A DNA stretch of 17,558 nt from DATBMY01 sp036554605 (lineage in GTDB: Bacteria > Acidobacteriota > Blastocatellia > UBA7656): contig DATBMY010000185.1 in the NCBI GenBank assembly GCA_036554605.1, positions 1 to 17,558 of the forward strand, given 5' to 3'. Both the position numbers and the translations under genes were made by a program. Every line of letters starts with the position of its first letter. Position 1 is the first letter of the stretch. The notes beneath the pieces are model-generated. The model was not told where the DNA came from, did no database searches, and saw only the letters and a program-made list of their open reading frames with translations. Positions 1 through 7,372 of this stretch are shown one piece after another.

Positions 1-1056
1 AGGCGCGACCTCTTTCTGGCCGTGGTCTACCCATTTCACGTCGCCCGTATCGACGCTAATCATGGCAAGCCGCGAGCGCGATTGCGCGTCGCCGACTTTC
101 GTGCGCGCCGGGATGTCTTCGGTGTAGGCGCTCTCGGTGACGTAGTTCGGGACAATGGTTGACTTTGCGCCCTCGGCCGCGTCGACCACGGTCGCGAGGA
201 CATGTTTTTCGTCGGGCGAAAGGTGCAGGCTCGTGGCCGACTGGCGCGGCCCGAGGTTAAAGGGCTTGCGCGGGTTTTCGCGTTTGCGCCGCTCCTCCTG
301 CTGCTCGCGCTGCTCGGCCCGCCGCTTTACAATGTCGAGCAGGTCGCGCTCTTCCTTCTTCAGATACTCCTGGCTATCGGTGCCGCGCCGTTCGGCGGCA
401 GCGGCGCGCCCCGATTGGCCGCCTCCAAACTGGCCGCCAGAGCCGGTCCCGGCCTGCGCGCCGCCCGCGCGTATGTCGGTCACCTGCACGAGCGCGCCCG
501 TATCGAGCGACATAACGTAGAGATTGCCCGAGCGCGTGAAATATACGCGCCGCTGGTCGCGCGTGAGCCGGGCGTTTGTCTCCGCGTCCGACGTGTCGGT
601 CAAATGCCTGCGGCGGCCCGACGCGTGGTCGTATAAAAAGACGTCGCCTTCGGCCGTAAATACCGTGAGCGTCTTATCGCGCGAAAGATCACCGCCGGTG
701 GGAGGGGCGTGCCGCGCCTCTTCCTCGGTCAGCTTCTTGAGCCCCGATCCGTCGCGGTTCGCGACATAGGTGGCGAACTCTTTTTCGCGCGGCTCATCGT
801 GCCGCTTCCACTGAAAATATATACGCTGGCTGTCAGCCGACCAGCGCAGCGCGCGCGGCTCGTAGCCGACAAGCGCCGGGCCGCGCATGATGTTGTCGAT
901 GGTAAGCTCGAACTTGCCGTTCGCAACCGCCGCGGCCGACGACTTATCGGCGGATACCTTTTGCCCCGCGAGAGAGGGCGAGACGGTCGAGACGAGAATA
1001 GATGCGACGAGGCAGAGATGAGCGCCGCGCCTGATGAAGAGTTTGAAGCCGTTCAT
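1..1056 (-). CDS. S9 family / DPP-IV-like peptidase, N-terminal part (cut by the left window edge)
   Basis: Translating the reverse strand gives an ORF open from an ATG at 1056 to the window edge (352 residues, no stop). An SD (GGAGG) lies about 6 nt upstream of the ATG. Residues 1-31 form a signal peptide (MNGFKLFIRRGAH, then a hydrophobic run to SPSLAG), so the product is exported. Residues about 50-190 carry beta-propeller-like repeats such as LRWSADSQRIYFQW, AEGDVFLYD and RRVYFTRSGNLYVMSLDTG, typical of the DPP-IV N-terminal propeller. A Gly-rich stretch (about 197-217) and a highly charged E/R/Q helix (about 221-255) interrupt the propeller. The alpha/beta-hydrolase catalytic domain expected in this family (Ser-Asp-His) would lie off the left edge, so peptidase activity is inferred. 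The signal peptide, SD and propeller repeats are seen directly. A TolB-like propeller protein without a hydrolase domain remains possible. Confidence 0.8.
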   Translation of the reverse strand, partial: MNGFKLFIRRGAHLCLVASILVSTVSPSLAGQKVSADKSSAAAVANGKFELTIDNIMRGPALVGYEPRALRWSADSQRIYFQWKRHDEPREKEFATYVANRDGSGLKKLTEEEARHAPPTGGDLSRDKTLTVFTAEGDVFLYDHASGRRRHLTDTSDAETNARLTRDQRRVYFTRSGNLYVMSLDTGALVQVTDIRAGGAQAGTGSGGQFGGGQSGRAAAAERRGTDSQEYLKKEERDLLDIVKRRAEQREQQEERRKRENPRKPFNLGPRQSATSLHLSPDEKHVLATVVDAAEGAKSTIVPNYVTESAYTEDIPARTKVGDAQSRSRLAMISVDTGDVKWVDHGQKEVAP

Positions 1057-1112
1057 CCGGTCCTCCACTTTCCGTTATAGATCGAAATTGCGGAAAGGCT
1101 GTTTATATAAAA

Positions 1113-1142
1113 CGCGGGCGGCCCCGTGCAAGGCCGCCCGCG
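1113..1142 (-). terminator. Intrinsic terminator of the POT transporter gene
   Basis: A perfect 11-bp stem (cgcgggcggcc at 1113-1123, ggccgcccgcg at 1132-1142) has an 8-nt loop. On the minus strand it is followed by TTTTATAT. It lies about 34 nt past the stop of the transporter gene and upstream of the peptidase gene, so the two are probably separate transcription units. Confidence 0.85.
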
Positions 1143-1175
1143 CAAATCGTGACCGCTCTCACTGCATTAAGATTG

Positions 1176-2804
1176 TTAAACGCCGGGCATAGCCTTCTTC
1201 AGCGGCTTGAGCAACAGCACAAGCACGACCGCCATGAAAAGCGCCGACGCGCCTAGCACGGCGAAAAACGTCGATTGATACCACTGGTCCCAATAGACGC
1301 CGATCATCGTCAGCTTATTACCTATAGCGGTTGCCACGAACCATCCGCCCATCATAAGCCCTCGCATGCGAATGGGCGCGACTTTCGAGACGAGCGAAAG
1401 TCCCATCGGCGAAAGCATCAACTCGCCCAGCGTCACAACGCCATAAGCAAGGATGAGCCAGAATGGCGAGACGGTGAAAAGAAAAGATTGCCCGAGGATC
1501 GCCGGCGCATACTGGGCGGCCTGTTGATCGCCCAAAACTGTCCTCAGGGAATTCTGTAGCTTTTGCTCGCCCGTGCCCGTATCATCGGCGGAAAGCTTCT
1601 TCCCCTTTAGCACGAAGTTGCCCGCGGCGTCCTTCGCCTGTAGCTTCTCTATGACATCGGCCGGGACGCCCTGCGCTTGAAGGTTTTCAAGCGAGCGGTC
1701 GGTGACTCTGAAGCTACCTCTGGCGTACATATCGGGCGTCGCCACGGTCGCTTCGCCCGCCTTCGCGGCGGCGAAGAGTATGAAAAACGATGCGCCGGTC
1801 AAAAACATTCCTACCGCCATCTTCGTGGGCGTAGCGGGCTCCTTGCCGCGGTTGTCGAGCCATTTCCAGAACCAGACCAGCGGGAACGTAAGCGTGACGA
1901 CCCAGAACGGATTTATCGCATTTGAGATCGTGCCCGACACGTTCCAATCCGTGTTGTCGTCGGCCCAGTAAGTCAGCGTAGAACCGTTCTGGTGGAAAAC
2001 CATCCAGAAGACTATCACTATCAAAAAGATCACGATCAGCGCGGCTATGCGCTTCCACTCGGGCACCGCTTCCATACGGTTCTGCTGGTGGCTTATGCCG
2101 TGAGGTGGAGCGTCGACGGCGACGGCGGCCGCGTCGGCCGCGGTAGTCGCGGGTGTGAGGTTGGCATTGGCCCTATTCGGGTCTTCGACGTACCGCTTGA
2201 ACCTCCACAATATGCCGACCGAGATCAACATCCCGAATGCGGCGACGGCGAAGGCGGGATGGTTGCCAAAATTCTGCTTGACGATCTCCATCACTATGGG
2301 CGCGGCGAAGGCCCCGATGTTGATGCCCATATAAAAGATGTTATACGCGCGGTCCTTCAGGTGGCTGCCCTCGGGATAGAGGTTGCCGACCATAGTCGAG
2401 ACGTTCGGCTTGAACAGCCCGTTTCCGATGACCAGGCAGGTGAGCGCGGCATAGACGACGGGCAGCGACCGGAAGCTCAACAGCAGGTGCCCTGCCATAA
2501 AGAACAATCCGCCAATCATCACCGCCTTGCGGTAGCCGAGCTTCTTGTCGGCCAGCCAACCGCCGATGAGCGGGCTGGCATAGACAAACATCAAGTAGTT
2601 GGCATAAAGGCCCGTAGCCCGGTCCGCCGTCCACGCAAAACCCTCAACGGGGTCTTGCAGGTAAAGCGTAAAGAGCGCGAGCATCGAGTAGAAGCTGAAG
2701 CGCTCCCACATCTCGGTGGCGAACAAAACGTATAGTCCGGGCGGATGTTTATCCAGATCGCCCGTCGTTGGCGTCATAACGTCCGGCGCGTGTGTTGTGG
2801 CCAT
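1176..2804 (-). CDS. POT/PTR2-family proton-dependent di/tripeptide transporter
   Basis: This 542-residue inner-membrane protein imports di- and tripeptides with protons. POT hallmarks are present: the ExxER motif of helix 1 (E31-M-W-E34-R35), GGWLADKKLG (81-90) after helix 2, FYMGINIG (157-164), and a late conserved block ELMLSPMGLSLVSKVAP with MRGLMMGGWF around 461-490. About twelve or more hydrophobic segments are visible. Two soluble insertions stand out: a cytoplasmic Ala/Pro-rich linker (about 208-245) and a roughly 95-residue hydrophilic segment (about 348-445) between two late helices. The ATG start has AGGAG 10 nt upstream. The gene stands alone between its own terminator and a 331-nt gap. 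Together with the neighbouring peptidase it fits extracellular protein degradation followed by peptide uptake. The family is certain; the exact substrate is not. Confidence 0.95.
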   Translation of the reverse strand: MATTHAPDVMTPTTGDLDKHPPGLYVLFATEMWERFSFYSMLALFTLYLQDPVEGFAWTADRATGLYANYLMFVYASPLIGGWLADKKLGYRKAVMIGGLFFMAGHLLLSFRSLPVVYAALTCLVIGNGLFKPNVSTMVGNLYPEGSHLKDRAYNIFYMGINIGAFAAPIVMEIVKQNFGNHPAFAVAAFGMLISVGILWRFKRYVEDPNRANANLTPATTAADAAAVAVDAPPHGISHQQNRMEAVPEWKRIAALIVIFLIVIVFWMVFHQNGSTLTYWADDNTDWNVSGTISNAINPFWVVTLTFPLVWFWKWLDNRGKEPATPTKMAVGMFLTGASFFILFAAAKAGEATVATPDMYARGSFRVTDRSLENLQAQGVPADVIEKLQAKDAAGNFVLKGKKLSADDTGTGEQKLQNSLRTVLGDQQAAQYAPAILGQSFLFTVSPFWLILAYGVVTLGELMLSPMGLSLVSKVAPIRMRGLMMGGWFVATAIGNKLTMIGVYWDQWYQSTFFAVLGASALFMAVVLVLLLKPLKKAMPGV

Positions 2805-3078
2805 ACGGTATAGGCTCCTGATTTAGTTTCGACAGAAGGATTGATCGTGAATTAGCCCACAAATGATCGCGGCAGATCATATGCCAGAGCCGCTACCCCA
2901 TCAAGCCGACTCCGGAGGCATCCGTGCGATTAGATTCTATACGACCATCTTTCAGCGCGGCAACTATATTGAAACATAGTCAAAACGCGCGCGGCTATCG
3001 CTAAGGGATAAACCACGCTTTTTCGGGCACAAGCGCCCGGTTGAGCGTAACGAGCGACCATCGCTCAAAGGCATGGCG
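2805..3078. other. Intergenic region upstream of the POT gene, no gene seen
   Basis: This gap precedes the POT transporter. Short ORFs here lack SD sequences and coding character. It holds a possible promoter (listed separately), an inverted repeat ttgagcg (3041-3047) / cgctcaa (3062-3068), and a small GC hairpin cgggc-n6-gcccg (about 3025-3040) that has no T-tract on either strand. I see no RNA gene. Confidence 0.5.
2936..2963 (-). promoter_or_regulatory. Possible promoter of the POT transporter gene
   Basis: On the minus strand, TTGCCG (2958-2963) is separated by 16 nt from TATAGA (2936-2941). This would give a leader of about 125 nt before the ATG at 2804. The match to the sigma-70 consensus is moderate and there is no supporting evidence beyond position. 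Confidence 0.25.
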
Positions 3079-3106
3079 AAAAAGAAAAAGCCCGCATCGC
3101 ACGGGC
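3079..3106 (-). terminator. Intrinsic terminator of the M23 peptidase gene
   Basis: On the minus strand a 5-bp GC stem (GCCCG/CGGGC, 7-nt loop, 3090-3106) is followed by TTTTTCTTTTT (3079-3089). It lies about 30 nt after the TAG stop of the peptidase gene. Confidence 0.75.
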
Positions 3107-3135
3107 CATGGTCGAGGACGGTCTTTACAAATAAT

Positions 3136-3927
3136 CTATTGCACACGGCGGGGCCGCGTGGCCTCCGTCAGCTCGCCTTTCGAGGCGTCCGCGGAGGCTT
3201 CAATCTGCTTGAAATATTCTGACGCAGGCGGGAGGGCCAGAGGCTGGAACGGATTTACAGGATTACCATCAAGACGAACTTCATAATGCAGGTGAGGCGA
3301 AGTCGCGCGGCCCGTAGATCCCGCGCGCCCCACGATGACCCCGCGCTCGACCCGGTCGCCTACGACTACGTCGAAGCTCGACAGGTGAGCATAATATGTT
3401 GTCACGCCGCCGCCGTGGTTGACGATTACCAGATTGCCGTAACCGCTAAACCAGCCCGCGAACTGCACCGTGCCCGCGTGGCTCGCGGCTACGGGGTCGC
3501 CCCACCGCGCCTTTATATCGACGCCCGAATGAAATTTCGCTCGCCGCGTGAACGGGTCGCGCCGGTAGCCGTAGAGGCTCCCCACCTTTACGTTCGACGC
3601 TACCTGCTCTTCGAATTTGGGCTCGCTGCTGACGCTATCGGCCGGTATCGAGATCGCATTCTCTTTGATCTTTACGACATTGGGCGCGGGCGGGATGATC
3701 GCGCTTCCCGGCGCAATGGCATCGGCCGCCACCGAAGAGTGCGGCTTTACGGGGAGGGCTTCGATGACTAATTTGGGCGCGGGGGGCGACTTCTCGCGGC
3801 CGGCCGGCTTTTCCAGTATCGCGTCTTTATAGACCGTGACGCCCTGCGCGGAGGCTGCGCCCGCTAGAGCTGATGAGATTAGTATAAGGGCGGCAAGTAG
3901 AACCCGGCTTGCTCGGCAAATAGTCAA
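3136..3927 (-). CDS. Secreted M23 (LytM-type) zinc peptidase
   Basis: This 263-residue exported protein is likely a peptidoglycan endopeptidase, or a LytM-type activator of cell-wall amidases. The signal peptide runs to about residue 28 (cleavage near ASA-Q). A Pro/Ala-rich linker follows (about 30-105), then the M23 domain (about 115-235). The full motif set is present: H133-SGV-D137, YAH181L, and PH212-L-H214-YE, so the Zn ligands H133, D137 and H214 and the catalytic histidines are intact. No coiled coil or LysM domain is seen. The start is TTG at 3927, chosen because AAGGAG lies 6 nt upstream and no ATG or GTG fits the signal peptide. It is monocistronic, with a consensus promoter upstream and a terminator downstream. 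An intact active site argues for an enzyme rather than an EnvC-like activator. Confidence 0.92.
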   Translation of the reverse strand: MTICRASRVLLAALILISSALAGAASAQGVTVYKDAILEKPAGREKSPPAPKLVIEALPVKPHSSVAADAIAPGSAIIPPAPNVVKIKENAISIPADSVSSEPKFEEQVASNVKVGSLYGYRRDPFTRRAKFHSGVDIKARWGDPVAASHAGTVQFAGWFSGYGNLVIVNHGGGVTTYYAHLSSFDVVVGDRVERGVIVGRAGSTGRATSPHLHYEVRLDGNPVNPFQPLALPPASEYFKQIEASADASKGELTEATRPRRVQ

Positions 3928-4020
3928 AACCCTCTCCTTTCAAGGACTGCCGGTTGCTGTCAATTCAACTGAAATATCGCACTGCTTAGAAAATAAGGAA
4001 TGGGTGCTGTCAGGAGCGGC

Positions 4021-4049
4021 ATTCTATGAGCCGGGCGCCCGTATGTCAA
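4021..4049 (-). promoter_or_regulatory. Sigma-70-type promoter of the M23 peptidase gene
   Basis: Read on the minus strand, a perfect -35 TTGACA (4044-4049), a 17-nt spacer and a -10 TAGAAT (4021-4026) lie about 95 nt upstream of the TTG start. The spacer contains the palindrome GGGCGCCC. A second TTGACA closer to the gene has no partner -10 element. Confidence 0.75.
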
Positions 4050-4113
4050 TAATTCGACCTGAATTACCGGCTGAAAATATCTTGTAAAATTATTGCGAAG
4101 ATTCCGGCCCGCA

Positions 4114-4143
4114 TGGAACGGGGCCGCGGGCCTGGTCTATAAT
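4114..4143 (+). promoter_or_regulatory. Probable promoter of the rhodanese gene
   Basis: A perfect -10 TATAAT (4138-4143) is preceded at 18 nt by a weak -35 (TGGAAC, 4114-4119). It would give a leader of under 30 nt to the ATG at 4177. It also argues that translation starts at 4177 rather than at the non-ATG start at 4093, which would lie upstream of the promoter. Confidence 0.55.
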
Positions 4144-4176
4144 TCACGCGCAATAAAACTACTCGAAGGAGAAAAG

Positions 4177-4614
4177 ATGAAAGAGGTAAGCGCGCAGGAG
4201 GCCCACGATCTGATGGGCAATGATCCCGAGTACGTATATCTGGACGTTCGCTCGGTGCAGGAGTTCGAAGCCGGCCATCCGGCCGGGGCTATAAATATTC
4301 CCATACTCCATTTCGACCCGGGCTTCGGGATGACGCCGAACGAAGAGTTCCTCGCCGTCGTCGAAGCCAGCTTGCCGAAAGATGCGAAGATAGTGGTGGG
4401 GTGCAAGTCGGGCGGGCGCTCGGCGCGCGCGGTCGAGATCATGAGCCAGATGGGCTATTCAAACGTCGCGAACGTCCGCGGCGGATTTGCCGGAGCGATG
4501 GACGCGTTCGGGCGGGTCACGGAGCCCGGCTGGAGCATGTTGAACCTGCCCGTCAGCACAGGCTCGGATGACGAATCCGGCTACAAGTCGCTCGCGAAGA
4601 AGGCTAAAAAGTAA
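4177..4614 (+). CDS. Single-domain rhodanese (sulfurtransferase-like) protein
   Basis: This 145-residue cytoplasmic protein is one rhodanese domain, which moves sulfane sulfur through an active-site cysteine persulfide. Visible features are the N-terminal VSAQEAHDLM helix, YLDVRSVQEFEAGHPAGAIN (rhodanese signature, about 21-40), and the active-site loop C76-KSGGRS around 76-82, followed by the helix that carries it. The C-terminal tail is Lys-rich (KSLAKKAKK). The start is ATG 4177 with AAGGAG 5 nt upstream; the frame stays open further 5' but that would cross the -10 element. It is the only gene on the plus strand, divergent from the M23 gene and convergent with the FecR-like gene. The physiological acceptor cannot be told from the sequence. 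Confidence 0.93.
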   Translation: MKEVSAQEAHDLMGNDPEYVYLDVRSVQEFEAGHPAGAINIPILHFDPGFGMTPNEEFLAVVEASLPKDAKIVVGCKSGGRSARAVEIMSQMGYSNVANVRGGFAGAMDAFGRVTEPGWSMLNLPVSTGSDDESGYKSLAKKAKK

Positions 4615-4700
4615 AAGTAAAAAGTAAAAAGGTAAAAGGGACTGCGCAGATCATTCTGATTTGCCCATTTACTTTTTACTTTTACCTTTTTACTTTTACC
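4612..4700. terminator. AT-rich bidirectional hairpin terminator made of GTAAAA(A) repeats
   Basis: Between two convergent genes, a left arm of repeated GTAAAA/GTAAAAA units (4612-4640) faces a right arm of TTTTTAC/TTTTAC units (4664-4700), with a 23-nt loop. The arms pair over most of their length, with GGG/CCC at the loop end and a few mismatches or bulges. Transcripts from either side end in a hairpin with a T-rich 3' arm, so it can serve both genes. Confidence 0.65.
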
Positions 4701-7145
4701 TTATTCGTGCTGGCCTTTGCCCCGGGCTGCGCGGCGCGCGGCCTGTTTTTCGGCCTTGCGCTGGGCCTTATTGGCCGTCTGCGTTTGAGAAGCCGCGCCG
4801 GCCTGAGCAGGCGCGCGATATGTATGCTGCGGCACTACAACCTGCTGCTGCGCCGCTTGCTGCTGGCGCGCGGCGCGACGTTCGGCCTTGCGCTGCTGGC
4901 GGTCGACCTGAGGCTGGCTGCTGTAGCGCTGCTGTTGATAAACGCGCTGTTGTTGCTGGTTTTTTGGCGGTTGATAAACCTGTGGTTGATGGACCCGCGG
5001 CTGCTGAATGGCCGCGCTTTGCCGAGCGGCGCGCCGCTCGGCTTTGCGTTGCTGTTTGATGATCTGCTGCTGCGATTGCTGCGCGGAACGAACTTGCGGA
5101 GCGGAATAAACGCTCCGCTGCTGCTGTACGGGCTGGGCTGATAGCTTGCGCTGCTGGCGCTCGGCCTGCTTCTGGGCCTTGCGCTGCTGGCGCTTCAACT
5201 CAACCGTGGGCAACTGTGGCTGAACGACCTGTCGCCTCTGCTGCTTGCGCGCCGCTTGCTGTTCCAGTATCGCGCGCCTCTGCTCGCCCAGGGCCGCCTG
5301 CTGCTGCTGACGATCAAGGCGCTTCTGCTGCTTGCGCACTTCGCGCGGTGTCGTGGCCGTCGCGGGCTTTGATTGTTTCTGCACGACCTGAGGCAGAGCA
5401 ACAGCACGGCCCGCGGTCTGGTCCTGCGCTTGTGTTTGCTTGCGCTGCTGCCGCTCAATACGCTTCAGCTCGCGTTTCGTCTGCGCCCCGTTGATAGCTT
5501 CGCCTGCAACCTGCGGCCCCTGCTGCCGCGCTATCGGAGACTGCGGCAATCCGTCGGCTCGCCTCGCGGCGATGACCTGTCCCGTATCGTCAATCTTCAG
5601 CTTGCGCTTCTTCTGATTTTCCGGGACGGATTGGAATTGCATCGCCCTCGCCAAATCCGGGCGTCGCTCCAGCACCGCAGGCGCTACGCTCGTCACGACC
5701 GGCGTATTAAGAGCCTCGCGCTGAAGACGGCGCTCGAATTTAAGCCGCCGCCTCTCGGCCTTCGAGCTTACAACCGTTTCTCGAAGCGACTGGAACGCGA
5801 ACGGGTCGAGCGTCGGGCTCGCCTGCGCGATCAATCGCGGGTCGGGCTGGACTATCACGTCAGGAGCGATGTAGCCAGTGAACTGATCGACCGGCACCAC
5901 GGTCAGCGCCGACGGCGAGTTCAGATTGACGAAACTGCGCTGGTCGTAAACCTCTCGCACGACCCGCGGAGAGGCGAGATAATGGGCCTCGTACCCGGCA
6001 TCGTAATAGCGCGGGACGTAGCGTTCGCCCGGCCCGAGCGGCACCCAGGCGATCTGCTGCTGCTGCGGCATCGGCACGAAGGCTACGAGCGCCGGAGCAT
6101 AGACCGGCGAGCGGCGAGCCTCTTCGACCACCCACACCCAGCGGTTGTTTACGTGCGCCCAACGACCATAATGATAAGGCGCCCAGCCCCACGGCTCGTC
6201 CGATACCCAGGTCGGCCCCCAGACTTCATCCGTCTCCCAGTAACCCTGGCGATAGGGCGACCACCCGGCCTCGACGCGCGGCGACCAGCATTGACCGTAA
6301 CCGTCTATGTCGACCCAGTCGCCGTAGTAATCAAGATCGTATGCGCCGGCTATGTGCGAAGGCACATACTGGTAGCTTACCGAGTTTCGATATGGATCGT
6401 AGTAGTATGGGTCCTCCAGATATACATCGTAATCGTTATAACGGCCGTCGTAGAGGTCCGGGTAACGATAATCGTAATAATCGTCGACGATGCCTCCGGC
6501 AAGGTCCGGCGCGATGCGCGATAGCAAGACCTGCGCGGCGGTCTGGCCCAGAAGCGTAAGCATCTCGCCCCGGCCTATCTCGCCCGACCCGGCGAGGCCC
6601 ACAACCTGCGCGAGCCCGCTCAACACCGATATCATCGAGCTGCCGTCGTCGCCTATGCCCACCTGATAAAGCCCCGGCTCATAAAAATCGACGGCGCCGT
6701 GAGGGGTCGCGACCTCGAAGAGCTCGCCGTCGGCAAGCTCGCCTACATCGAATATAGCGGAGCCGCTGCGAAGCGCGAGCTGCGTTCGCCGGTCAGAGAG
6801 CGAAAGAACGTCGAGGGCCGAGCCCGGATTTACGCGCGCATAATTGCGGCCGGTCAGCGCGACCGCCGCGTGCGAATCGTCATCGGCGTATATGCGGTCG
6901 CCCACGGAAAGCGGCGTGTTCAATTCGGCTTCGGCCCATTCGTTTTCCGAGCCTTCGCTGTCAGCCGATGCGACGCCTACGCGACCGTCAACGCGCTCAA
7001 CGCGCGCCGCGCGCGGGCTTATGAGCGCTTCGGCCTTCTGCCCTGAGCGCGATAATAAGAGCGCCGCGCCCGAGGCTCCGATGGCAAGCACTAGAAGACT
7101 CACCAGAGCGATATGCTGCGGGACTTTCTTTATTCTTTTAATCAT
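4701..7145 (-). CDS. FecR-domain / DUF6600-like protein with a long basic Q/R/K-rich tail
   Basis: This 814-residue protein has an N-terminal membrane segment (about 10-33) preceded by MIKRIKK, so most of it is extracytoplasmic. Residues about 45-200 look like a FecR domain: RVERVDGRVGV, LSVGDRIYADDDSHAAVAL, FEVATPHGAVDF. Next is a Tyr/Asp-rich stretch (about 217-275), then a Trp-rich block (about 280-370; GWSPYRQGYWETDEVWGPTW, EPWGWAPYHYGRW) resembling the DUF6600 pattern. The last 350 or so residues are low-complexity and rich in Q, R, K and A, with repeats such as QQRKAERRAARQ. The ATG has GGAGG 10 nt upstream. No anti-sigma partner or sigma factor lies nearby, so a FecR-type signalling role is not supported. 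A structural or envelope-binding role is possible; the function is unknown. Confidence 0.85.
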   Translation of the reverse strand: MIKRIKKVPQHIALVSLLVLAIGASGAALLLSRSGQKAEALISPRAARVERVDGRVGVASADSEGSENEWAEAELNTPLSVGDRIYADDDSHAAVALTGRNYARVNPGSALDVLSLSDRRTQLALRSGSAIFDVGELADGELFEVATPHGAVDFYEPGLYQVGIGDDGSSMISVLSGLAQVVGLAGSGEIGRGEMLTLLGQTAAQVLLSRIAPDLAGGIVDDYYDYRYPDLYDGRYNDYDVYLEDPYYYDPYRNSVSYQYVPSHIAGAYDLDYYGDWVDIDGYGQCWSPRVEAGWSPYRQGYWETDEVWGPTWVSDEPWGWAPYHYGRWAHVNNRWVWVVEEARRSPVYAPALVAFVPMPQQQQIAWVPLGPGERYVPRYYDAGYEAHYLASPRVVREVYDQRSFVNLNSPSALTVVPVDQFTGYIAPDVIVQPDPRLIAQASPTLDPFAFQSLRETVVSSKAERRRLKFERRLQREALNTPVVTSVAPAVLERRPDLARAMQFQSVPENQKKRKLKIDDTGQVIAARRADGLPQSPIARQQGPQVAGEAINGAQTKRELKRIERQQRKQTQAQDQTAGRAVALPQVVQKQSKPATATTPREVRKQQKRLDRQQQQAALGEQRRAILEQQAARKQQRRQVVQPQLPTVELKRQQRKAQKQAERQQRKLSAQPVQQQRSVYSAPQVRSAQQSQQQIIKQQRKAERRAARQSAAIQQPRVHQPQVYQPPKNQQQQRVYQQQRYSSQPQVDRQQRKAERRAARQQQAAQQQVVVPQHTYRAPAQAGAASQTQTANKAQRKAEKQAARRAARGKGQHE

Positions 7146-7232
7146 GACTGCGGATCCTCCCTACCCTTTACTGCTCGTTATGGACATCAGATTGATAACT
7201 GCAATAACGGTGCCCAAACCGGTCCTTTCCGG

Positions 7233-7252
7233 CCGGATTTCGCGAATTCCGG
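7233..7252. repeat. 20-nt near-perfect palindrome upstream of the FecR-like gene
   Basis: CCGGATTTCGCGAATTCCGG reads the same on both strands except for one T-T pair in each half. It lies about 90 nt before the FecR-like start. It could be an operator or part of a weak terminator for the amidohydrolase gene. There is no T-tract beside it. Confidence 0.35.
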
Positions 7253-7372
7253 AATACTCTTTTTATAAGATTATTTAAGGCGGGCGGCCTCGCCCCGGGT
7301 GTATCCCAACCGGACGGAGCCGGGCGGCGGCTTTTACACTATATGGTATTTGCTTGAACGATACGGGTCGCG

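Noticed and set aside
2964..3146. 60-codon minus-strand ORF after the M23 gene
   Set aside because: It overlaps the M23 stop and its terminator, with no SD and no recognisable protein features.
4093..4176. N-terminal extension of the rhodanese from a non-ATG start
   Set aside because: It would start upstream of the TATAAT element and lacks an SD; ATG 4177 has a strong SD and begins the domain properly.
5373..6524. Long plus-strand ORF (383 codons) opposite the FecR-like gene
   Set aside because: Antisense shadow of a GC-rich, repetitive gene; Arg-rich without domain features or SD.
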